A stretch of 64,000 nt of DNA from Flavobacteriaceae bacterium (lineage in GTDB: Bacteria > Bacteroidota > Bacteroidia > Flavobacteriales > Weeksellaceae). The stretch spans positions 1 to 64,000 of the forward strand of contig JAGLAZ010000004.1 of the NCBI GenBank assembly GCA_018260565.1, in the 5' to 3' direction. The position numbers were made by a program, and so were the translations under genes. The number at the start of each line of letters is the position of its first letter. The first letter of the stretch is position 1. Shown one piece after another: positions 1 to 6,868 of the stretch. The notes under the pieces were generated by a model. That model worked only from the letters and a program-made list of their open reading frames with translations, had not been told where the DNA came from and did no database searches.

Positions 1-83
1 TGTTGCATTATTAAATATACGAATTTACTCTCGTATTATTGAAATAATTATGCTCTTTTTGAAAGAAATAAACGGAGGTTTTT

Positions 84-177
84 TCACAGACTGGCGTGAC
101 CGGGCTTACGCCTTTATCTTGTTCTGTTCGTTCCTAACAATACAAGGATATCGGCTCTATCCCTGGCGCATTCCACG
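84..177. ncRNA. Unassigned GC-rich structured block (candidate RNA)
   Basis: This block is visibly richer in G+C than its AT-rich surroundings and folds into consecutive hairpins: GGCGT/ACGCC at 93-97/108-112, CTTGT/ACAAG at 118-122/142-146 with an inner TGTT/AACA at 125-128/136-139, and GGATA/TATCC at 146-150/158-162 with a 7-nt loop. In low-GC genomes GC-rich islands are often structural RNAs, and rnpB and the 6S-like RNA in this window look the same way. I cannot assign a family or strand. A long frame is open across it (2-238, + strand) but also runs through the terminator at 178-202, so I do not regard it as coding. It could instead be the edge of an element lying outside the window. Confidence 0.25.
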
Positions 178-202
178 AAAAAAGTCCTGCTATCGCAGGA
201 CT
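178..202 (-). terminator. Rho-independent terminator of the T9SS-sorted protein gene
   Basis: A perfect 8-bp stem (AGTCCTGC at 183-190 with GCAGGACT at 195-202, loop TATC) is followed on the minus strand by six T residues (A-run at 178-183). It lies 26 bases downstream of the stop codon of the minus-strand secreted-protein gene. The plus-strand side has no T-run, so it works in one direction. Confidence 0.85.
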
Positions 203-227
203 CTTGGAAGTTACATTAAAATAGAAC

Positions 228-1091
228 TTATTTTTTGATAAAACGGTATGTGCCTTCTTTTGAAGAAATGGTATACACTCCGGAATTTAAATTTGAAATA
301 TCTGCTGAAACACCATTGATTTGACCAACTACACGCCCTTCTGAAGTAAGGATAGTTCCGTGCAAGGATTTAGTTGCCCGTATTTCATTGCTTGCAGGAT
401 TGGGAAATACCAATATTGTTTTAGCAGCAGTATTTTCCTGCGTACCTAGAGCTAAAGGAGTACCACTTACATTTACCATATCAAATCGAGAAGTTCCCGT
501 GGTACTGTATGTGCTAGTAGATCTTGCAGCTAAGTAATCTCCTGTCGTTGGATCAAAAGCAGCTACAACTCTAAATTTTACCTCATTTTGATTAATAACA
601 TTTGGAATGGTAGAAAAGTTTACACTTCTATTAAGATACCATGTATCCCCTGTTCCTGTAGCAGCTGGCGTAAAGGTAAAAGTTTGTGCATCTGTAAATC
701 CTGAACCGTTTACTGCATATTGCACCACCCATGTATTTGCAGTACTATTAGAAAGCCTTTGGTCAAATTTAAATACTATATCCTTATATCCTAGCGTGGA
801 AACTGTAAACTCTACCCCTCTTTGTTTATTTTCTGTTCCTGCAGCTGCATAAGTAGAAGTTTGAAATGCGATATTAGTTGATGAAGTGTCAGATGATCCT
901 GTTCCTGAAGCTGTTGTTGCTGGCGTAGTTGTTCCTCCAACAAGTGCCACGCTTCCGTTCCCGGTAGATGGTGTAACCGCAGCAGCACTACCCCCAGTAA
1001 AAGAGTTGAAATTCCATTCCGTAATGGTTGTTTGCGCACTTAGACTGGCCGAAGTGGCGAGTAAGCAAACTGAAAGTAAAAAAGATTTCAT
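228..1091 (-). CDS. Secreted protein with T9SS C-terminal sorting domain
   Basis: A 287-residue exported protein of unknown function. The N-terminus (MKSFLLSVCLLATSASLSAQ) is a signal peptide. The middle is Ser/Thr/Gly-rich and beta-predicted, as in cell-surface adhesin-like or lectin-like domains. The last ~70 residues (VFPNPASNEI..., ending in YRFIKK) match the Por secretion tail that directs export through the type IX secretion system and surface attachment. I chose the ATG at 1091 over a TTG 18 bases upstream because a good promoter (1107-1134) overlaps the TTG and would leave it untranscribed. The gene stands alone with its own promoter and terminator. The T9SS tail is recognised with confidence; the cargo's function is unknown. 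Confidence 0.85.
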   Translation of the reverse strand: MKSFLLSVCLLATSASLSAQTTITEWNFNSFTGGSAAAVTPSTGNGSVALVGGTTTPATTASGTGSSDTSSTNIAFQTSTYAAAGTENKQRGVEFTVSTLGYKDIVFKFDQRLSNSTANTWVVQYAVNGSGFTDAQTFTFTPAATGTGDTWYLNRSVNFSTIPNVINQNEVKFRVVAAFDPTTGDYLAARSTSTYSTTGTSRFDMVNVSGTPLALGTQENTAAKTILVFPNPASNEIRATKSLHGTILTSEGRVVGQINGVSADISNLNSGVYTISSKEGTYRFIKK

Positions 1092-1106
1092 AAATTTTTG
1101 TTTCCA

Positions 1107-1134
1107 CAAAAATAGTTTCGCATTGTTACTACAA
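1107..1134 (-). promoter_or_regulatory. Promoter of the T9SS-sorted protein gene
   Basis: On the minus strand, TTG (1132-1134), a 17-nt spacer and TATTTTTG (1107-1114) match the Bacteroidota TTG-N17-23-TAnnTTTG consensus. The -7 box ends 15 nt before the ATG at 1091. Confidence 0.65.
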
Positions 1135-1173
1135 CATTACGAGTGTATGAATGGAATGTGAACAATTAAACAT

Positions 1174-1194
1174 AAAAAAACCTCCATTAGGAGG
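1174..1194 (-). terminator. Terminator of the 58-codon gene
   Basis: The stem CCTCC (1181-1185)/GGAGG (1190-1194) with loop ATTA is followed on the minus strand by seven T residues (1174-1180). It lies about 33 bases past the stop codon at 1227. Its orientation rules it out as a terminator for any plus-strand gene. Confidence 0.75.
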
Positions 1195-1226
1195 CTAATT
1201 TTATTGTTCCCATTCGTACTGCTTTT

Positions 1227-1403
1227 CTAAGCCGTATCGATTAAATTTATTTTAACATCTTGAATATTTGAACCTGGTATATATATTGACCTATACTTCC
1301 TTTGGGTCGTTACATTATTTTCAATTAATAGAGCAACAAAACCCTTGATATCCAGTCTATTATATATAGAGGGCTGTTCTCTCTTAATTTCTATCAGCAT
1401 CAT
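1227..1403 (-). CDS. Small protein, 58 aa, unknown function (possibly a gene remnant)
   Basis: I do not recognise this protein. The frame begins with two ATGs (1403 and 1400) and encodes a basic, charged product starting MMLIEIKREQPSIYNRLDIK, with a hydrophobic patch GFVALLIEN and the end KINLIDTA. The composition looks like real protein rather than random AT-rich translation, and a terminator follows on the same strand. The frame stays open upstream for 12 more codons without an ATG, so it may be the C-terminal stub of a decayed gene. I see no signal peptide or membrane segment, and no strong promoter before the ATG. It sits in an otherwise gene-free stretch between the T9SS-cargo gene and asnS. 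Reality as an expressed gene is uncertain. Confidence 0.45.
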   Translation of the reverse strand: MMLIEIKREQPSIYNRLDIKGFVALLIENNVTTQRKYRSIYIPGSNIQDVKINLIDTA

Positions 1404-1697
1404 AATAGTCCACCATAAATCCAGAAAATTGTTAAGGTTTCAAAACAATTATATAATAATTACCATTAATGTTTTTAGCTATTAAGTTTTGGCAAACTTA
1501 TGATTGTTACATCAAAACCTAAAATGGACTATTTCCTTTTCTATAAAATTATTGTGTAGTCCCGTACAAGTAAAACTATGCAATAAGATTTTATATAAAA
1601 CTTTTTTAACGAATTTTTAACATAATCTATAATTCTATCAAAAAACATTCCAATTTTAATAATTCTTTTGTAATTTTACCTTTACTTAAGTATACGC

Positions 1698-3146
1698 ATG
1701 ACGCAATTGACAATTAAAAATTTACTTTCTCAATATACCCCATTACTACATCACGAAATCAAAATTTCCGGATGGGTAAGAGCTTTTCGTTCCAATCGTT
1801 TTATTGCTCTGAACGACGGTTCTACATTGGAAAATTTACAAATAGTGGTAGATTTTGAAAAATTTGATGCAGATACCCTTTCCAAAATATCAACTGCAGC
1901 TTCTTTAGAAATCGTCGGGGAATTGGTAGAAAGTGCCGGAGCAGGACAGAAAATAGAGCTTGTTGCAAAAGAAATCCATATACTGGGTGATAATTTTACG
2001 GAAGATCGGGACAAAACCATCCTTCAACCCAAAAAACACAGTCTTGAAACCCTTCGGGAGCAAGCACATTTACGTTTTCGTACCAATTTATTTGGGGCTG
2101 TTTTTAGAATCCGGAGTGCCGTAAGTTTTGCTATCCATCAATTTTTTAATGAAAATGGTTTTGTATATATCAACACCCCAATAATTACTGGCGCAGATGC
2201 AGAAGGCGCTGGTGAAATGTTTGGCGTAAGTGCTTTAAATTTAGAAAATTTACCTAAAACTGAAAATGGGGAGGTAGATTATTCCCAAGATTTCTTCGGC
2301 AAAAAAACCAATCTTACAGTTTCTGGCCAGCTAGAAGCGGAGTGTGCTGCCATGGGGCTTGGGAAAGTATATACATTCGGACCCACTTTCCGAGCTGAAA
2401 ATAGCAATACAACACGCCATTTAGCGGAGTTTTGGATGGTAGAGCCGGAGGTCGCTTTCAATAATTTAGATCAAAACATAGATTTAGCAGAAGATTTCCT
2501 TCAATATGTGATAGAATATGTGCTAAAAAATTGTGAAAAAGATCTGGCATTTCTTAACGACCGCCAAGCTGAGGAACAAAAACAAAAACCGAAGGAAGAG
2601 CGGCTGGAACTCAACCTTATAGATAAACTGAAGCAAGTTACCGAGGGAAGGTTTGTACGCCTATCCTATACAGAAGCGATAGATATCCTCAAAAATTCAA
2701 ACCCCAATAAAAAAGGTAAATTCCAGTATCCTATCGAAGAATGGGGCGCAGATTTACAAAGCGAGCATGAGCGTTATTTGGTAGAAAAACATTTTAAAAA
2801 ACCCGTAGTTATTTTTGATTATCCTAAAGAAATTAAGGCTTTTTATATGAAGCTGAATGAGGATGGGAAAACTGTAGCTGCAATGGATGTACTATTTCCA
2901 GGGATTGGAGAAATTATAGGAGGAAGCCAAAGAGAAGATTCCTATAGTATATTATTAGAAAAAATGAAAGCCGGAAATATTTCGGAAGAAGAACTGTGGT
3001 GGTATTTAGATTTGAGAAAATTCGGTTCCGTGCCGCATGCAGGATTTGGTCTTGGGCTGGAAAGATTGGTTCTGTTTGTCACAGGAATGACCAATATTCG
3101 TGATGTAATCCCCTTCCCTCGTACCCCCAGAAATGCGGAATTTTAA
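1698..3146 (+). CDS. asnS: Asparagine--tRNA ligase
   Basis: A 482-residue class II aminoacyl-tRNA synthetase that charges tRNA-Asn with asparagine in the cytoplasm. The N-terminal OB-fold anticodon-binding domain (about 1-115, [13 protein letters not shown]) is followed by the catalytic domain. Motif 2 is seen as [15 protein letters not shown] and motif 3 as [16 protein letters not shown] near the C-terminus, both typical of AsnRS rather than AspRS, which is normally longer. Length fits the family. Start is the ATG at 1698. About 290 AT-rich bases precede it, in which I find no strong two-element promoter. rpoN starts 19 bases downstream on the same strand, so the two are probably co-transcribed up to the terminator at 4634. 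Confidence 0.95.
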   Translation: MTQLTIKNLLSQYTPLLHHEIKISGWVRAFRSNRFIALNDGSTLENLQIVVDFEKFDADTLSKISTAASLEIVGELVESAGAGQKIELVAKEIHILGDNFTEDRDKTILQPKKHSLETLREQAHLRFRTNLFGAVFRIRSAVSFAIHQFFNENGFVYINTPIITGADAEGAGEMFGVSALNLENLPKTENGEVDYSQDFFGKKTNLTVSGQLEAECAAMGLGKVYTFGPTFRAENSNTTRHLAEFWMVEPEVAFNNLDQNIDLAEDFLQYVIEYVLKNCEKDLAFLNDRQAEEQKQKPKEERLELNLIDKLKQVTEGRFVRLSYTEAIDILKNSNPNKKGKFQYPIEEWGADLQSEHERYLVEKHFKKPVVIFDYPKEIKAFYMKLNEDGKTVAAMDVLFPGIGEIIGGSQREDSYSILLEKMKAGNISEEELWWYLDLRKFGSVPHAGFGLGLERLVLFVTGMTNIRDVIPFPRTPRNAEF

Positions 3147-3165
3147 TTTTTAAAAACAAAGCCTT

Positions 3166-4629
3166 ATGCTAAAACAGAATCTCCAAATGCGGCTTGGGCA
3201 AAAACTCGCACCTCAGCAAATCCAGTTAATGAAGCTCATTCAGCTTCACACTATGGAATTTGAAGAGGAGCTAGAAAGAGAACTGGAGGAAAACCCTGCG
3301 CTGGAAAAAGCAACTCAAGAGACCACAGAAGAAGATTTTGGGAGTGCTGATGTTTTAGAAAATGAAGGCACAGAGAGCATTGACACAGATTTTGATGTTA
3401 ATGAATATTTATACGATGATGGTGAACCAGGCTACAAGACAGCTAGCAGCAATTATTCCCCTGACGATGAAGAATTCGATAATCAATTACTTCTTACTGA
3501 GGGAAAGACGCTTTATGATCATCTTGTAGAACAACTTCATTTTTTGGATTTAGACGAAAATGAACTGATCATAGCAGAATATCTGGTAGGAAATCTAGAT
3601 AATGATGGGTATCTACGCCGGCCCATTAAAGCCTTGGTAGATGATTTGGCATTTTCCTTTGGAATAGAAACTGATACAAAGACTGTAGAAGATATCCTTA
3701 AAAACTATCTTCAAAAGATGGATCCGCCTGGTGTGGCTGCGCGCAACTTGCAAGAATGCCTCATCCTTCAAATAGAAAATAAAGTAACTAATAATAAATA
3801 TGTAGTCTTAGCGGCAGATATCCTTAAAAATAATTTTGATGCAATTAGCAATAAACATTATCAAAAATTAATAAATAAATACGATATTTCTGAAGCCGAT
3901 CTGAAGCTCGCTGTGGAAGAAATTGAGAAACTTTCCCCACGTGTAGGAGGTAATTTTGAAACTCAAACTTTGACTTTAAATCAGGAAATTATTCCAGATT
4001 TTACTATCCAGATTATCAATAGGGAACCTGTAGCATTTTTAAACAGTAGAAATGCACCTCAACTAAAGGTTTCCAGTGAATATAAGGACATCCTTTCTAC
4101 CTATTCTCATGACAAACAGTCTCCAGAACATAAACAGGCAGCACTTTTTATCAAACAAAAATTAGACTCTGCTAAATGGTATATAGAGGCAATCAATCAA
4201 AGGCAAAACACATTGATGAAGACTATAAATGCCATTATGAGCCTCCAAAAGGAGTACTTTCTAACCGGAGAGGAACGCAGCCTGAAGCCCATGATTTTAA
4301 AGGATGTTGCTGATATTACAGGTTTTGATATTTCTACAATTTCGCGCGTGGTAAAAAGTAAATATGCTGATACTCCTAATGGTGTAATTTATTTAAAAAA
4401 TCTATTTTCTGATAGTCTCACTAATGATGATGGTGATGAAGTAAGCACGATAGAAATCAAAAATCACCTAAAAGAAATTATTGAAAAAGAGAGTAAAATT
4501 AAGCCCTATACAGATGATGCATTGGTAAAGATGCTTAAAGAAAAAGGCTTTAATATTGCGAGAAGAACTATCGCCAAGTACCGAGACCAGCTGGATATTC
4601 CAGTAGCAAGACTTCGTAAAGAATTATAA
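3166..4629 (+). CDS. rpoN: RNA polymerase sigma-54 factor
   Basis: A 487-residue sigma-54 that directs RNA polymerase to -24/-12 promoters and needs an AAA+ activator to melt DNA. Region I (residues 1-50) has the Gln/Leu-rich pattern and the LEENPALE signature. A strongly acidic linker (about 50-115) follows, then the core-binding domain, and the C-terminal RpoN box ARRTIAKYRD lies at about residues 465-474. It follows asnS by 19 bases and ends in a strong terminator. No enhancer-binding activator is encoded in this window. Length and both diagnostic regions are intact, so it should be functional. Confidence 0.96.
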   Translation: MLKQNLQMRLGQKLAPQQIQLMKLIQLHTMEFEEELERELEENPALEKATQETTEEDFGSADVLENEGTESIDTDFDVNEYLYDDGEPGYKTASSNYSPDDEEFDNQLLLTEGKTLYDHLVEQLHFLDLDENELIIAEYLVGNLDNDGYLRRPIKALVDDLAFSFGIETDTKTVEDILKNYLQKMDPPGVAARNLQECLILQIENKVTNNKYVVLAADILKNNFDAISNKHYQKLINKYDISEADLKLAVEEIEKLSPRVGGNFETQTLTLNQEIIPDFTIQIINREPVAFLNSRNAPQLKVSSEYKDILSTYSHDKQSPEHKQAALFIKQKLDSAKWYIEAINQRQNTLMKTINAIMSLQKEYFLTGEERSLKPMILKDVADITGFDISTISRVVKSKYADTPNGVIYLKNLFSDSLTNDDGDEVSTIEIKNHLKEIIEKESKIKPYTDDALVKMLKEKGFNIARRTIAKYRDQLDIPVARLRKEL

Positions 4630-4633
4630 CTAA

Positions 4634-4657
4634 ATCCCGCTAATTGCGGGATTTTTT
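4634..4657 (+). terminator. Terminator of asnS-rpoN
   Basis: A 7-bp stem ATCCCGC (4634-4640)/GCGGGAT (4646-4652) with a 5-nt loop is followed by a T-run to 4657. It lies 5 bases after the rpoN stop and overlaps the last codon region of the convergent membrane-protein gene. Confidence 0.85.
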
Positions 4658-5315
4658 ATTTAGGATTTTGAAGACTTTTTAGTTGCTTACCTAGCGTCTT
4701 ATTAATTTTTCCGTATGTGAAATGAAGGTAGGCCCACATAATTCCCACTGAAATAATGAGTGCACAAAAAACGGAAGTATACAGAACACCTACAGCTTGA
4801 GGAGGCGAACCTGCAAGAAGATTTCTGTGCATAAGCCATAAAAAACTGACGCCGAAAGAACTTATTAAAAAGAGATTGGCCCAAATAAAAAATTTCACTT
4901 GTTTACGAAATTGTATAATGCTCTTTATAAAAGTTGTCACATCATTTTGAATTCTTATTTTAAGATAAGACCGAATAAAAATCCAGCAATATAATATACT
5001 TATTACCAGTGAAATGATTTGGAGTATACTATATAGAGTATGATACTCCTTATTAATATTAGGATTAAAATGAAGATTCATATGAGTGAAACCTTTAGAC
5101 AAAAACATGGGATCATCAACATAAAGAACATTATAGACGCTTAAGAAAAGGAATAAAAAAAGCTCAGCAAAACTTAATAAAACTATGAGTCTTACAGAAC
5201 TCCTGCTTTTTTTACTTAAAATTTTTTCTATTTCTCCGGCGGAATAGCGCAATGATTCTCCCTTCGGATTTTTTTTCCAGTCATTTTTATATGAATCTAG
5301 ATCAAAGTTACTCAT
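4656..5315 (-). CDS. Four-helix membrane protein, possible anti-sigma factor
   Basis: A 219-residue protein with a soluble N-terminus (about 1-38, Lys/Asp-rich, MSNFDLDSYKNDWKKNPKGE) and four predicted transmembrane helices (around 42-62, 90-112, 140-160 and 175-198). It begins 8 bases inside the 3' end of the upstream ECF sigma gene, so the two are translationally coupled. A membrane protein coupled directly downstream of an ECF sigma factor is the classic position of an anti-sigma factor, and the short cytosolic N-terminus could be the sigma-binding part. I see no zinc-finger HxxxCxxC motif, so this is inferred from context only. Family not recognised with certainty. Confidence 0.7.
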   Translation of the reverse strand: MSNFDLDSYKNDWKKNPKGESLRYSAGEIEKILSKKSRSSVRLIVLLSFAELFLFLFLSVYNVLYVDDPMFLSKGFTHMNLHFNPNINKEYHTLYSILQIISLVISILYCWIFIRSYLKIRIQNDVTTFIKSIIQFRKQVKFFIWANLFLISSFGVSFLWLMHRNLLAGSPPQAVGVLYTSVFCALIISVGIMWAYLHFTYGKINKTLGKQLKSLQNPK

Positions 5316-5805
5316 CGCTTTCCATTAAAATTTTTAGCATTTTTTTTAATCTATTCATTTTCACTCGGGCATTTACTTCAGATATTCCTAAGTTTTCAGA
5401 AATCTCTCGGTAAGATAAATCATCCAAGTACATACTCACTATTGCACGCTCTATATCTGGAAGTTTTTTAATGTTTCGGTACAGTTTATCTATCCTTTCC
5501 TGCAGTTGGTTATCTTCTGTTTCAGGAATTTTAGCGAAAGCTATCTCATCACCTGTATCATGAAGGCCTTCATTTTTTTTAAATTTCCTTAGGCTTGTTA
5601 TAGCAGTATTCAGTGCAACACGATACATCCAGGTGGTGATTTTAGAATCGCCATTAAAACTTGAATAACTTCGCCAAAGCTGTAACACTATTTCCTGAAA
5701 AAGATCTTCCTCGTCTTCTAAACAATTGGTATACAGCCGTGAAATTTTGATAATCAATCCTTGATTTTCATGAATTAGAGCTGTAAACTGTGTTTTTCTT
5801 TCCAA
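5308..5805 (-). CDS. ECF-family RNA polymerase sigma factor
   Basis: A 165-residue sigma-70-family factor of the extracytoplasmic-function type. Region 2 (about 15-85) carries DEEDLFQEIVLQLWRSY, TTWMYRVALNTA and other core-binding/-10 recognition hallmarks. Region 4 (about 110-160) carries the helix-turn-helix LSYREISENLGISEVNARVK. Region 3 is missing, as expected for ECF factors. No ATG occurs in the first 80 codons; the frame upstream reaches a TAA 10 codons before, so the TTG at 5805 is the best start. The downstream overlapping membrane gene is the probable regulator. Which stress it answers cannot be told from sequence. Confidence 0.9.
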   Translation of the reverse strand: MERKTQFTALIHENQGLIIKISRLYTNCLEDEEDLFQEIVLQLWRSYSSFNGDSKITTWMYRVALNTAITSLRKFKKNEGLHDTGDEIAFAKIPETEDNQLQERIDKLYRNIKKLPDIERAIVSMYLDDLSYREISENLGISEVNARVKMNRLKKMLKILMESDE

Positions 5806-5970
5806 AAAAAATATTTTTGCTTGGACTAAAATTTAATTTCGAATAAAGATACTCTAAGAAAATTTGTACGAAGGTAAATTATCTTTTTAATAGTCTAGTA
5901 TCCAAGTACAATATATATAAGATATTAAATCCATTATCTCTTAATTTCTACCAAAGGATAAGATATTGAC

Positions 5971-5978
5971 TATCTTTG
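5971..5978 (+). promoter_or_regulatory. -7 element of rnpB
   Basis: TATCTTTG matches TAnnTTTG and ends 6 nt before the expected 5' end of RNase P RNA. No TTG occurs at the matching upstream distance. It serves as an internal ruler for the distance between this box and the transcription start in this genome. Confidence 0.6.
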
Positions 5979-5984
5979 TAACAA

Positions 5985-6281
5985 GACAGCTGGCCTGCCG
6001 CACTCCTTTTTGGAATGAGGAAAGTCCGGACACCAAAGAGCAGCATGAGGGCTAACGGCCCTACACCGTGAGGTGATGACAAGTGCAACAGAAAGCAAGT
6101 ACAGTTCGGCTGTAGTGAAACCAGGTAAACTCCATGCGGTGCAATGCTAAGTATACCGGCAGTGGGGCGCGGCTCGTGCTTTGCCGGGGGGTAAGCAGCT
6201 ACATTTTGCAGGCAACTGTAAAGGCAGATAAATGGTAGGCACTCCTTTTGGGGAACAGAATCCGGCTTACAGGCTGTCTTT
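5985..6281 (+). ncRNA. rnpB: RNase P RNA component (class A)
   Basis: The catalytic RNA that removes 5' leaders from pre-tRNAs. The conserved 5' segment GAGGAAAGTCCGGAC lies at about 6016-6031 and its 3' partner ACAGAATCCGGCTTAC at about 6255-6270. The ends pair (GACAGC at 5985 with GCTGTC at 6273-6278) to close helix P1, followed by a short T-run. The protein subunit gene (rnpA) is not in this window. The RNA lies alone between the divergent ECF sigma gene and the convergent DUF1573 gene. Ends are placed from the P1 helix and may be off by a few bases. Confidence 0.95.
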
Positions 6282-6336
6282 TTATTCTAAAAAAAATCCA
6301 ATTTTGAATTGACCTAAATTATATCCTTAACAAAAA

Positions 6337-6365
6337 TAAAAATCCCGAAACTAAGGTTTCGGGAT
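6337..6365 (-). terminator. Terminator of the DUF1573 gene
   Basis: A 10-bp perfect stem ATCCCGAAAC (6342-6351)/GTTTCGGGAT (6356-6365) is followed on the minus strand by a T-rich tail (6331-6341). It lies 23 bases after the stop codon. Confidence 0.88.
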
Positions 6366-6387
6366 GGTATAAATTCTAATTTATTGT

Positions 6388-6759
6388 TTATTTGGAAGCA
6401 AGAACATTTCCTTTAATGTGAATTACTGTTCTACCGTTTACTGGATCGTTCGAAAGAACTTCGATATCCTTACTAAAAGGTCCTACTAATGCTGTATTAT
6501 AACCTACCTTTATTTTACCGGATTTTCCAGGTTTAATAGGATCCTTACTCCATACCGGTGTAGTACAACCACAAGTAGGTTTTACTTCAGCAATTATCAA
6601 AGGCTTTTTACCAGTATTTTTAACTGTAAAAAATCTCTGTCCATCAGCATTTTGAGCAACAGTACCGTAATCAACAGTAGTTTTATCGAAAGTTATGGTT
6701 TGACCATATGCAAGTGTTCCCATAGCTGCGAAAAGGCCTAATGCGAATATTTTTTTCAT
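6388..6759 (-). CDS. DUF1573-family exported protein
   Basis: A 123-residue protein with a signal peptide (MKKIFALGLFAAMGTLAYGQ) and one immunoglobulin-like DUF1573 domain filling the rest. The diagnostic motif KPTCGCTTPVW is present around residues 60-70. The family is abundant in Bacteroidota as single domains or repeats in envelope proteins; its molecular role is not established. A -7 box TACATTTG at 6791-6798 (minus strand) precedes the ATG at 6759 by 31 nt. The gene is monocistronic and divergent from valS, with a strong terminator. Confidence 0.88.
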   Translation of the reverse strand: MKKIFALGLFAAMGTLAYGQTITFDKTTVDYGTVAQNADGQRFFTVKNTGKKPLIIAEVKPTCGCTTPVWSKDPIKPGKSGKIKVGYNTALVGPFSKDIEVLSNDPVNGRTVIHIKGNVLASK

Positions 6760-6816
6760 AATGAAAATTTTAAATGTTATAATTATAAATCAAATGTACA
6801 AATCATTTCCTAAAAA

Positions 6817-6848
6817 TTGAAAATTCCATTATACAATCTTTAATTTTG
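6817..6848 (+). promoter_or_regulatory. Promoter of valS
   Basis: TTG at 6817-6819, a 21-nt spacer and TAATTTTG at 6841-6848 fit the Bacteroidota consensus. The leader before the ATG at 6869 would be about 15 nt. Confidence 0.7.
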
Positions 6849-6868
6849 CAAATCTTAAGCCAAAAATA

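Noticed and set aside
90-176. tRNA or tmRNA end at 90-176
   Set aside because: A 5-bp stem with a 7-nt loop at 146-162 is followed by text ending near TTCCA, but the loop lacks the TTC motif and the acceptor strands do not pair. The order of stems does not fit a cloverleaf.
50-238. Plus-strand frame of 62 codons at the left edge
   Set aside because: It runs straight through the hairpin of a convincing minus-strand terminator and into the 3' end of the opposite gene; it has no recognisable similarity. The GC-rich hairpins in it explain the absence of stops better.
607-1161. Frames opposite and inside the T9SS-cargo gene
   Set aside because: They lie antisense to, or out of frame within, a gene whose signal peptide and sorting domain are clear; the length comes from the Ser/Thr-rich codon bias.
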